Source: Rhodobacterales bacterium (lineage in GTDB: Bacteria; Pseudomonadota; Alphaproteobacteria; Rhodobacterales; Rhodobacteraceae). From it: a DNA stretch of 54,149 bases. Where the stretch lies: the NCBI GenBank assembly GCA_025362795.1, contig JANYFE010000033.1:1-54149 (forward strand), given 5' to 3'. A model generated the notes under the pieces. It did not search any database. It was given only the letters and a program-made list of their open reading frames with translations, and had not been told where the DNA came from. The position numbers and the translations under genes are program-made. This document shows, piece by piece, positions 43,142-50,743 of this stretch (within the stretch, counting starts at the first letter, position 1; the number at the start of each line of letters is the position of its first letter).

Positions 43142-44947
43142 GTGGCAGATCAGGAAACACAAGCGGCGGTGGTCCGGCAAGAGCGGATTGGCGCGGTCAT
43201 GGTGCTGGTGCTGACGCATCCGCCGGTCAATGCGCTGTCACAGGCGGTGCGGCAGGCGCTGGCGGACGGATTGCAGGCGGCGGAGGCGGATGCCGGCGTT
43301 CAGGCCATCGTGATCCGGGGCGAGGGCCGCGGATTTTCGGCCGGGGCCGATATTGCCGAGTTTGGCCGGGTCAGCCAGACCATCGGGCTGGGCGATCTGT
43401 GCCGCCGGATCGAGGCCTGCGACAAGCCGGTGATTGCTGCGCTGCATGGCACGGCTTTGGGCGGCGGTTTTGAAATCGCTCTTGCCGCCCATTACCGGAT
43501 TGCCAATGCGCAAGCCATGCTGGGGCTGCCGGAGGTCAATCTGGGCCTGCTTCCGGGTGCCGGTGGCACGCAGCGTCTGCCCCGGCTGATCGGGGCGCGT
43601 GCGGCACTGCGCATGATGCTGACCGGCATGCCGATCCGGGCCGCCGAGGCGGCAGGTCTGGGGTTGATCGACCGGGTGGTCGAGGCCGGGCTGACCGAAG
43701 CGGCGCTGGCGATGGCGGGCGAGGGTCTGCCGCCGCGCCGCACCGGGGATGCTGTGCAGGGCATGACGGATGCGGCGGGCAACCATGCCGCAGTCTTTGC
43801 CGCGCGGGCGGCGCAGAAGGGCAACTGCCTGCCCGCACCGGCAAGGATCATTGACTGCGTCGAGGCGGCGATGCTGTTGCCGGTGGCGCAGGGGCTTAAC
43901 GCCGAACGGGCCGCCTTTGAGGATCTGGTGGACACAACGCAAGCGGCGGGGCTGCGCTATGCGTTTTTCACCGAGCGTCGCGCGGTTGCGCCGCCACCAG
44001 CGGTGGCCGCACTGGGCGTGCAGACGATTGCGACGCTGGGCCTGTGGGGCGCGGATGACGCCTCGGCTGATCTGGCGGCTCAGGCGTTGTCCTCGGGGCT
44101 GCGGGTGGCGCTGGCCGATCCTGACCGCGCCGCACTGGTTGCAGCGTTGGAGCGGATTGCCGGACGGCAGGAACAGGCCGTGGTGGCGCAGCGTATGACC
44201 GCCGAGGCGCGGGACGCCGATTGGGCGCGGCTGACATCGACGCTGGCGGCTGATCCGTTGGCGGGGGTGGATCTGGTGCTGCTGAGCGGTGGACATGCTG
44301 CCGCGCCGGACGTGCCCGAGGGGGTGATGCAGGCGGTGATCGGCGCGGCGGGGCCGGAGGGTGCAGCACAGGTGGCAATCACGCTGGCCGATGTGGCGGG
44401 TGGTCTGGCGGAACTGGCGATGGCACCGGGGGCACCGGCTGATGTGGCGGCGCGGGTGCTGGCGCTGGCCCGGCGGCTGGGCTGGCGGACAATTTTCACC
44501 GGGCCGGGCGGGCCGATCGAGTTGCACCTGCGGCTGGCGCTGGCGGGGGCGGTGGCGGATCTGGAAGCGCAGGGTGTGACGCAGGAGGCCGTGGCGGCGG
44601 CGCTGGCGGCCTATGGCATTGGCACCGGCCCGTTGTCGTTCCTGCCGCCGATGCCGTCGGGCGGGGGCATGATTGTCACCAGTTGTCTGGCGGCGCTGGC
44701 CGCTGAGGGTGCGCGGATGTTGCAAGAGGGCCGTGCCCGCCGTCCGGTGGATATCGACGCGGTAGCGCTGCTGTCGGGCCTGCTGCCGCGCTGGGAGGGC
44801 GGGCCGATGTTTCAGGCCGACCGGCGCGGGCTTCTGGTGCTGCGGGCGGATTTGCGCAGGCGGGGTGCTGCGGTCTTCGCGCCGGCCGCGCTGATCGACC
44901 AGCTGATTGCCGATGGCCGGGATTTTGGCAGTCTGAACGGGCGCTAG
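43142..44947 (+). CDS. FadB/FadJ-like protein with degenerate dehydrogenase half
   Basis: A 601-residue protein. Residues 1-190 form an intact-looking enoyl-CoA hydratase/isomerase domain: IVIRGEGRGFSAGADIAEFG, HGTALGGGFEIALAAHYR, LPEVNLGLLPGAGGTQRLPR with the catalytic Glu region. From about 285 the sequence aligns by pattern with the 3-hydroxyacyl-CoA dehydrogenase domain, but the NAD loop GxGxxG reads LGLWGADDASADLA, and the catalytic His-Glu motif cannot be found. It is also shorter than true FadB (about 700). The second half may be structural. GTG at 43142 is the likely start; a GTG at 43109 is possible. Confidence 0.8.
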   Translation: MADQETQAAVVRQERIGAVMVLVLTHPPVNALSQAVRQALADGLQAAEADAGVQAIVIRGEGRGFSAGADIAEFGRVSQTIGLGDLCRRIEACDKPVIAALHGTALGGGFEIALAAHYRIANAQAMLGLPEVNLGLLPGAGGTQRLPRLIGARAALRMMLTGMPIRAAEAAGLGLIDRVVEAGLTEAALAMAGEGLPPRRTGDAVQGMTDAAGNHAAVFAARAAQKGNCLPAPARIIDCVEAAMLLPVAQGLNAERAAFEDLVDTTQAAGLRYAFFTERRAVAPPPAVAALGVQTIATLGLWGADDASADLAAQALSSGLRVALADPDRAALVAALERIAGRQEQAVVAQRMTAEARDADWARLTSTLAADPLAGVDLVLLSGGHAAAPDVPEGVMQAVIGAAGPEGAAQVAITLADVAGGLAELAMAPGAPADVAARVLALARRLGWRTIFTGPGGPIELHLRLALAGAVADLEAQGVTQEAVAAALAAYGIGTGPLSFLPPMPSGGGMIVTSCLAALAAEGARMLQEGRARRPVDIDAVALLSGLLPRWEGGPMFQADRRGLLVLRADLRRRGAAVFAPAALIDQLIADGRDFGSLNGR

Positions 44948-44992
44948 CGGCAGCTATCGCCGGAACCGGCGCACTGCTGCATTGAGGTTCGC

Positions 44993-45041
44993 GGGGGTTT
45001 CACACCCCCGTCCCGCTGCGTGATATTTGTGAAGAAAAGAA
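44993..45041 (+). repeat. interspersed hairpin repeat, copy 3
   Basis: The hairpin GGGGGTTTCACACCCCC is identical to that of copy 2, followed by a C-rich spacer, GTGATATTTGTG and AAGAAAAGAA. It lies in the convergent gap after the FadB-like gene, about 45 bases past its stop. Confidence 0.7.
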
Positions 45042-45112
45042 GGCGGGGCGAAATTTTAAATCGTTGGCGGGGGTCGGGGGGGGGCCATAGGTCTGCCACG
45101 GGGCATCCTGTG

Positions 45113-45325
45113 CTAGCGCAGAATGATCGCGACCACGACGACCATCAGGCCGAGTGCGGCGACGCCGAAGCCCGACATGTTCCAGATCAGCACCCGGTTC
45201 AGCGCCGACTTGCGGGCCTCGGGATCTTGCTCTGACCGGGCGGCGAGTGCCAGCCGGATGCACCAGACCAGCCCGGCCAGCCCCAGCAGCGTTATGGCTG
45301 CCCCGCTCCAGAGGATTGCGTTCAT
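45113..45325 (-). CDS. small membrane protein (70 aa)
   Basis: A 70-residue protein with two transmembrane helices (about 4-26 and 48-69) joined by a charged loop (ARSEQDPEARKSALNR). An AAAGGAG site precedes the ATG at 45325. The helix-loop-helix layout resembles small inner-membrane proteins of unknown role common in this group of bacteria. A frame upstream of the ATG covers the opposite-strand GapR gene and was ignored. Confidence 0.7.
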   Translation of the reverse strand: MNAILWSGAAITLLGLAGLVWCIRLALAARSEQDPEARKSALNRVLIWNMSGFGVAALGLMVVVVAIILR

Positions 45326-45460
45326 CAGAGGCTCCTTTTTTTCGGCGGCTATCCTGTCCGGGCCGGTCTGACAAGCTGTGCCAGTCGTTGCACCACCCCC
45401 TTGCACCGCCCCCTTGCCCGGGGATAGTGAGGTCCAAAGCAACCGATGCGAGGCATTCAG

Positions 45461-45715
45461 ATGAGCGACCCTATCGACACCTATTCCGTGACCGCTGACG
45501 AATTGCGTCAATTTATCGAGCGACTGGAACAGCTTGACTCGGAAAAAGCCGACGTCGCCGAACAGCAGAAAGAGCTGATGGCCGAGGCCAAGGGGCGGGG
45601 CTATGACACCCGGATCATCCGCAAGGTCATCGCGTTGCGCAAACGCAAGCCCGACGAGATTGCCGAAGAAGAGGCGATCATGGAGATGTACAAGGCTGCA
45701 CTGGGCATGAAGTAA
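45461..45715 (+). CDS. gapR: DUF2312 protein, GapR-like nucleoid-associated protein
   Basis: An 84-residue, highly charged, helical protein matching DUF2312. The sequence from AEDLRQFIERLEQLDSEK-like start (TADELRQFIERLEQLD) through QKELMAEAKGRGYDTRIIRK and KVIALRKRKPDEIAEEEAI follows the family closely. In Caulobacter GapR binds overtwisted DNA ahead of replication forks and helps topoisomerases. ATG at 45461 begins the family-typical MSDPI; the ATG 15 bases upstream is an alternative. Confidence 0.93.
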   Translation: MSDPIDTYSVTADELRQFIERLEQLDSEKADVAEQQKELMAEAKGRGYDTRIIRKVIALRKRKPDEIAEEEAIMEMYKAALGMK

Positions 45716-45802
45716 GCCGGGCTGCCTGCGCGCGAGGACGGTGCGGGCCGCGGGTCTGCGCCGGCAGTGCAAGGGGCGCGGCACCGGCGGCACGACCGAG
45801 CA

Positions 45803-46690
45803 TCACGGCGCGATCAGGCGGACCCCCGGCATGCGGGCGATGCGTGCCACGTCCTGTTCGTAGATCTGGCTCATGGTGGCGATGGTGTCGGCGGTCCAGC
45901 CCGGCACCTCGACCTCGACATTGATCCGGTCTGGCACAGCGAATTTGTCCAGAAACGCCGACACCACCTTGCGCCGCATTTCGGGCGAGGTGACGGGATG
46001 GCTGGCGAGATAGGCCTGCATCCGTTTCAGGCCTTCGGCGGACATGATCTGGGTCAAGAGTTCATGCGCATCTTCGAGCACTGTGCCGGGGGTGTGGCCG
46101 GACACCGCCTGCAGGACCTCTGGCCAGATCAACGGCGTGTCTTCGTCGCACCAGATCACCAGGGGCACATCCGGGTTCACCCGCAGCACCCGTTCGACCA
46201 GGTTGGACCAGCGGATATCATAGGGATCAAGGCCCTTCAGGAATTCCGCGAAGGTCTTGCTGCCGCCCTTGTGGTTTTTCTGCTTGTCAAAGAGGGCGGG
46301 CAGAAAGGTTGCCGGGTTGCGCAGGGCCAGGTGAAATTCCGCCTCGATCTGCGGAAAGATCTGCGAAAACGCCCGGATGCGTTCGGCCGCGGTGGGATAG
46401 AGGGTCAAGTCCAGCGCCCAGGGCGGATAGGACAGGAAACTGTCCCAGCTGAGGATGAGCCGTTCGGCGGCATCCTCTTCCATGATCTGTTCCAGGACCA
46501 GCGCCTGCGTGTCCAGCGAGGCCGGCTGCCCCTTCAGCGCCACGGCGGTGTCGCGCAACAGCGTGCGGTATTTCGTCGGCCCCGGCACGACGATACCCTG
46601 TTCGGCCAGCGTACCGCGGTTCTTGAGCAGGCAGCGCAGCAACCGTTCGTCGTCGGTGCAATGTGCGCCAAGATGGTAGACGATGCGCAT
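45803..46690 (-). CDS. sulfotransferase-like hypothetical protein
   Basis: A 295-residue protein. The start MRIVYHLGAHCTDDERLLRC, followed by an AEQGIVVPG pattern, has the layout of sulfotransferase-like proteins, where strand 1 leads into the PAPS-binding loop HIGAHKTGTTxLQ. Here the loop's Lys and Thr residues are replaced (HCTDDERL), so cofactor binding is doubtful. Later regions (LILSWDSFLSYPPWAL, EFHLALRNPATFLPAL, VPLVIWCDEDTPLIWP) also fit that fold. Function is unknown. ATG at 46690 begins the fold; the upstream frame extends past the divergent permease start. Confidence 0.6.
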   Translation of the reverse strand: MRIVYHLGAHCTDDERLLRCLLKNRGTLAEQGIVVPGPTKYRTLLRDTAVALKGQPASLDTQALVLEQIMEEDAAERLILSWDSFLSYPPWALDLTLYPTAAERIRAFSQIFPQIEAEFHLALRNPATFLPALFDKQKNHKGGSKTFAEFLKGLDPYDIRWSNLVERVLRVNPDVPLVIWCDEDTPLIWPEVLQAVSGHTPGTVLEDAHELLTQIMSAEGLKRMQAYLASHPVTSPEMRRKVVSAFLDKFAVPDRINVEVEVPGWTADTIATMSQIYEQDVARIARMPGVRLIAP

Positions 46691-46775
46691 GGGGGGAGGC
46701 CTGCCTCTTATTCTTGTTTTGCGGCAATATACCGGGTTTTCTGGACAGGGAAACCGGTTTCCTCTACCACGCCTC

Positions 46776-48437
46776 ATGGTCCAGAAAATCCTTGCGGCAA
46801 ACCTGGTATCCTGGCGCGCCTTTGTGCCGGATTTTTGGTCGGCGGCGGCGCTGTTGATCGGTTTGGTGGTGCTGGCGCCGATGCTGGCGGTGGTGTGGCT
46901 GGCGTTTCATCCGACCGAGAACATCTGGCCGCATCTGATGGCGACGGTGCTGCCGCGCTATCTGGCAAACACGCTGATGCTGATGCTGGGGGTTGGTGCG
47001 CTGAGCGGGCTGGTGGGCACCGGGGCCGCGTGGCTGGTGGTGATGTACCGCTTTCCGGGGCAGCGCTGGCTGGATTATGCGCTGCTGTTTCCGATGGCGA
47101 TCCCGGCCTATATCGGCGCCTATGCGTTGGTGGATTTTCTGAACTATTCCGGCCCTTTGCAATCGGCGCTGCGGTTGGCGATGGGATGGCATTCGGCGCG
47201 GGATTATTATTTCCCGGAGACGCATTCGATGGGCTTTGCCATCGTGGTGCTGGCCGCAGCGTTCTATCCCTATGTCTATCTGCTGGCCCGGGCCGCATTC
47301 CGCGAACAATCGGGGGCATCCTATGAGGTCGCCCGCGCCCTGGGGGCGGGGCCGGTGGCGCTGTTGTTCCGGGTGGGATTGCCGCTGGCCCGGCCCGCCA
47401 TCGCCGCTGGCCTCGCGCTGGTGCTGATGGAAACCATCGCGGATTTCGGCACGGTGCAGCATTTCGGGGTGCAGACGTTGACCACCGGCGTGTTTTCCAC
47501 CTGGTTCAACGGCGACAATGCCGGAGGTGCCGCACAGATCGCCGGCGTGATCCTGGTACTGATCCTGTCGCTGGTCTGGGCGGAGCGGCACAGCCGCCGC
47601 CATGCCCGTTATCACCGGCCGTCGCGTGCGTCGCGTCCGGTCAGCCCGATGGATCTGACCGGGCCACGCGCCTGGGTGGCGACGGTTCTGTGTCTGGTGC
47701 CGCTGCTGCCGGGCTTTGTCCTGCCGGTTGGCGTGATGGGCTGGCATGCCCTTGGCAACCCGCAGGTCTGGTTGGCCGCAGGGTTGGCGCAAGCCGTCGT
47801 CAACACCCTGACCGTCGGCGGGTTGGCGGCACTGCTGACCGTGACGGCGGCGCTGGTGCTGGTGTATGGCGTCCGGCTGTCGGGCCGGGTTCTGGCGCGG
47901 GTGGTTTTGCCGATGACGGCGCTGGGCTATGCCGCACCGGGCGCGGTTCTGGCGGTGGGCATCTTGATCCCGGTGGCGGCGCTGGATCATCGGTTGGCCG
48001 ATGCGGTGCTGGCGCTGACCGGGCATGATCCGGGGTTGCTGTTGACGGGCACGGCGGCGGCGCTGGTGCTGGCCTATGCGGTGCGGTTTTTCGGGATCGC
48101 GCAGAGTGCGGTGGACAGCGCCTTTGGCCGGGTATCGCCCTCGTTGCCGATGGCGGCGCGGTCCTTGGGACGCACGGGAGGCGGCACGCTGACGGCAGTA
48201 TACCTGCCGCTGATGCGCGGATCGGTTGCCACGGCACTGCTGGTGGTGTTTGTCGAATGCGTCAAGGAATTGCCCGCGACACTGCTGCTGCGCCCGTTCA
48301 ATTTCAGCACGCTGGCGACCCGCGCCTATGAACTGGCGAGTCTGGAGAAGATCGGCGAAAGCGCCCCAGCCGCACTGCTGGTCATCGCGGTCGGCCTGGT
48401 CGCCGTCGCCATTCTGGCCCGCACCAGCCGACACTGA
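46776..48437 (+). CDS. ABC transporter permease, Fe(III) FbpB/SfuB-like
   Basis: A 553-residue inner-membrane protein with about 12 helices made of two fused permease domains, typical of ferric-ion importers. Coupling loops are EVARALGAGPVALLFRVGLP (about 215-235) and AARSLGRTGGGTLTAVYLPL (about 465-485). Residues LMETIADFGTVQHFGVQT and CVKELPATLLLRPFNF are family hallmarks. No binding protein or ATPase gene is adjacent, so partners must lie elsewhere. Start at 46776 begins MVQKILAANLVSW; the frame extends upstream but overlaps the divergent gene. Confidence 0.88.
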   Translation: MVQKILAANLVSWRAFVPDFWSAAALLIGLVVLAPMLAVVWLAFHPTENIWPHLMATVLPRYLANTLMLMLGVGALSGLVGTGAAWLVVMYRFPGQRWLDYALLFPMAIPAYIGAYALVDFLNYSGPLQSALRLAMGWHSARDYYFPETHSMGFAIVVLAAAFYPYVYLLARAAFREQSGASYEVARALGAGPVALLFRVGLPLARPAIAAGLALVLMETIADFGTVQHFGVQTLTTGVFSTWFNGDNAGGAAQIAGVILVLILSLVWAERHSRRHARYHRPSRASRPVSPMDLTGPRAWVATVLCLVPLLPGFVLPVGVMGWHALGNPQVWLAAGLAQAVVNTLTVGGLAALLTVTAALVLVYGVRLSGRVLARVVLPMTALGYAAPGAVLAVGILIPVAALDHRLADAVLALTGHDPGLLLTGTAAALVLAYAVRFFGIAQSAVDSAFGRVSPSLPMAARSLGRTGGGTLTAVYLPLMRGSVATALLVVFVECVKELPATLLLRPFNFSTLATRAYELASLEKIGESAPAALLVIAVGLVAVAILARTSRH

Positions 48438-48479
48438 CATCTTGTGCTGAGCGCCGAGGGGCGGTATTGCACGGGGAGT

Positions 48480-48555
48480 GCCCTTATAGCTCAGCTGGTA
48501 GAGCACCTGATTTGTAATCAGGGGGTCGCGGGTTCAAGTCCTGCTGGGGGCACCA
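48480..48555 (+). tRNA. tRNA-Thr (TGT anticodon)
   Basis: A 76-base cloverleaf including encoded CCA. The acceptor stem GCCCTTA pairs with TGGGGGC (two G-T pairs), the D-arm is GCTC-AGCTGGTA-GAGC, the anticodon arm CTGAT-TTGTAAT-CAG carries TGT, and the T-arm is GCGGG-TTCAAGT-CCTGC. Its 3' flank is a zone of gene remnants. Confidence 0.95.
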
Positions 48556-48849
48556 TATAAATCAACGAGTTGGGCTGACTTCCTGCACCGCACTCGTAAA
48601 GTACCGTCCACATGCCTTGCGGGTTTGTCGGTTGACCTGTTGCGATCCTAAGCATGAGTCGCCCCAGGCCAAAGTTTCCCGATCTTGCTTTGGCTGCTGG
48701 TCTGGCTGCGGCCCAGATTCGTCTGGGTTAAAGGGGCGTTGGTGGGCTCTGTTTGAGGTGCCCCTAGATTTGTCGAGGCCTTGTTTGGTAATTTTGGAAG
48801 CAAGGAGAAGCGCAGATGGGCAAACAGGATTGGACCGCCCCGGGTTTAC
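48556..48849. other. gene-free flank of tRNA-Thr
   Basis: About 290 bases without a credible gene. The region precedes an IS3 remnant and other broken genes, so it may be left over from an integration event at the tRNA. I see no direct repeat of the tRNA 3' end within the next 1.5 kb. Confidence 0.35.
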
Positions 48850-49035
48850 CGGAGGGTGATTTGTTCAACGGCCAGGCGACCTTATCGAGCGTGTTCAGGT
48901 TTGCATAGAATGCCTGCTCTGCTTCGGCTCGCGGGATGCATACGATAGGGCCGAGAAGGCGGCGGTTGTTATATCAATCGACCCATTTGAGGGTTTCCCA
49001 GTCGACCTCGCGCATTGATTTCCATGGGCCGACCA
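48850..49035 (-). mobile_element. IS3-family transposase OrfB remnant
   Basis: The minus strand reads GPWKSMREVDWETLKWVD, a stop, then YNNRRLLGPIVCIPRAEAEQ and FYANLNTLDKVAWPLN. This is the C-terminal end of an IS3-family OrfB integrase (usual form WVDWYNNRRLLGPIGYIPPAEAE), with TGA replacing a Trp codon. Only this end survives; the upstream part breaks off near 49035, where a different gene remnant begins. The element is inactive. Confidence 0.75.
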
Positions 49036-49096
49036 GCCTTGAACATCCGGTTCACCTTGTCGTCCAGGCAAGGCTGAGACGTGTCCGGTTGGGTAT

Positions 49097-49466
49097 TTGA
49101 CGCTCGAGATGATTCTGGGTTTCGTGCCCAACATTGCCCGCGCCCGTGTGCATCTGTGGGGCCCGACCCAGATGATGGCGGCCGTGCTGCCCATGTTGGA
49201 TGGCCCTGGCGTCGACGAAGGCGTGATTTCCACCGAGGATTTTGTGTCCCTGCCGTTTGAACCCGGCCCGGGGTGCGGATGAAGAGGTCAATATGACCTT
49301 TGCCAAAAGCGGCAAGACCGTGATCGCGCGGCGCGGCGAAGGCGTGATCCGGGTGGCCGAAGCCAACGGCATTGCCAAGGATTATACTTGCCGAAACGGC
49401 GAATGCGGGTCGTGTCGCTGCAAGCTGCTGTCCGGTGAGGTCGGCATGCCGGACAGCCTGCTGTAA
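49097..49466 (+). pseudogene. truncated ferredoxin reductase with 2Fe-2S domain
   Basis: Two frames together give the end of an FAD/NAD(P)-binding oxidoreductase with a C-terminal plant-type ferredoxin. The first frame (to about 49280) has HLWGPTQMMAAVLPMLDGPG and ISTEDFVS, the usual last part of the NAD-binding domain. The second frame has VTF-like MTFAKSGKTVIARRGEGVIR and the cluster motif CRNGECGSCRCKLLSGEV. A frameshift lies between them near 49265-49285, the N-terminal two thirds are missing, and the fourth cluster Cys region is lost by an early stop at 49464. It resembles Hcr-type or related reductases. Confidence 0.7.
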
Positions 49467-49850
49467 CTGGCCCGTCGGTTTGGTCTGGGTTGGATGCTGC
49501 TGCGCTGGTGGAACGGTTTGCTGCTGAACCGGCGCAGAATGGTTCGTCTGGTGCGGATGTTCCGGATAAATGGCGTAAAAATACTCATCATTGGCAAATT
49601 GACCCACGCCGCTGGAGTTGCGGTACTTCTGGCTGCAGGTGCGGCGCGAATGCCATTTCTACTATTTCCGGCTGCCAGTCTTGTCGCAACGGTGCCTAAA
49701 TCCCTGGCGTTTGCCGCGCTTGGCTATTTTGCCGGGGCCGCCTACGGCGAGATTTCCACCGGCATCTATTGGCTTTCCCCGGTGGTCATTGCGGCTTTGG
49801 CAGTTGCCTGCCTTATGCGCCACCGTTTGGTGGCGTGGTGCGAACGATGA
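49467..49850 (+). pseudogene. N-terminally truncated DedA/VTT family membrane protein
   Basis: About 128 codons are open after the ferredoxin stop; an ATG at 49494 could start a 118-residue product. The sequence RINGVKILIIGKLTHAAGVA and AAGAARMPFLLFPAASLVAT has the pattern of the VTT domain of DedA proteins (G-x-GR-x-P-x-R, AG-x-M), but only its second half, and the usual first helices are absent. Full members are near 200 residues. It begins where the reductase remnant ends, so two broken genes are joined here. It could still be translated. Confidence 0.55.
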
Positions 49851-49991
49851 TCCTTGCAGTGCCAGCAAGATGCACGCCATGTGCCCGGGGCGGCAGACGT
49901 CACAATAAATTTTGATCATGTGTCCGACGGAATTTCATTGCCAGCGCGTTCAGGATAGTGTGTGGAACGGCACCCCCAGTGGAGCTTGCCA

Positions 49992-50609
49992 ATGGAGAAA
50001 CTGCAAAAACTGCGCGCCAGGATGCGCTATGTTGGCGCCCCCGCGACGACGCATAGCTGGGTGACCAGGTGGATTCACTGGGCAGCCATCGCGCTGCTGA
50101 TCTTTGCCGCAGTCAAGAATGGCGACGCTTCGGGCGCATTGTTCCACCCGGCTGTCCTGCAGCAAGAGGTCTATGTCGGCCTCGTCCTGACCGGGCTCTA
50201 CGTCTTTTTGTGGTTTTGGGTCCGCGGTCCTGACGGCGGAACCCGGCTTCCCAAGGATGCGCCGTGGTGGGAGCAACGCCTGTCGCGGCTGGTGCATGTT
50301 TGCATATACTTGGCCATCGGGGCCATTCTGCTGAGCGGGTTTGCGATGGCCTATTTCGCCGGATCCGACGTGGTCATCGATGCAAAGGCCGAAGTCGTCC
50401 TGAGCATGTCGTCCAGGTTTTCCTTTCTGCGCGGCGTTCATCTGGTCAGTTTGGCGATTTTGGCGCGGCTGCTGATTTTGCACCTTGTTGGCGCGCTGTG
50501 GCACCGACTTGTTCGCCATGATGGGGTCATGCAGTCGATTTCGCTGTTCAAGCGCGATTTCCCGAACCGCAACCCAACGCCAGAAACCCGCCCGACGGAT
50601 GAACTATGA
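49992..50609 (+). CDS. cytochrome b561 family protein
   Basis: A 205-residue inner-membrane di-heme cytochrome with four helices. Candidate heme His residues are in THSWVTRWIHWAAIALL (about 30-37), LSRLVHVCIYLAIGAILLSG, and the pair in GVHLVSLAILARLLILHLVGALWH (about 150-170). Such proteins pass electrons between quinol and periplasmic acceptors, often superoxide or cytochromes. Start at 49992 has a GGAG upstream; a GTG/ATG at 49962 is possible. The next gene starts 135 bases further. Confidence 0.8.
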   Translation: MEKLQKLRARMRYVGAPATTHSWVTRWIHWAAIALLIFAAVKNGDASGALFHPAVLQQEVYVGLVLTGLYVFLWFWVRGPDGGTRLPKDAPWWEQRLSRLVHVCIYLAIGAILLSGFAMAYFAGSDVVIDAKAEVVLSMSSRFSFLRGVHLVSLAILARLLILHLVGALWHRLVRHDGVMQSISLFKRDFPNRNPTPETRPTDEL

Positions 50610-50692
50610 ATTGCCGCCACGGATAGATGGCGAGCCAGAATGCGATGACCGTCAATTAAGGGTTATTCCTTCATCCCGAATAGTGTCACCGT

Positions 50693-50715
50693 GCCGCCTG
50701 TCGTCAGCAGGCGGC
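50693..50715 (+). other. stable hairpin in the MFS gene leader
   Basis: GCCGCCTG pairs perfectly with CAGGCGGC around loop TCGTCAG, 29 bases upstream of the MFS start codon. No T-run follows, so it is not a simple terminator. It could be a translation-control element or part of a weak upstream terminator. Confidence 0.4.
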
Positions 50716-50743
50716 CAAACCACCCTGTCGGGAGAGGCTGATA

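Noticed and set aside
46764-48506. 580-codon minus-strand frame opposite the ferric-type permease
   Set aside because: Composition is dominated by Arg, Gln and His, with no domain; it also crosses the tRNA-Thr gene.
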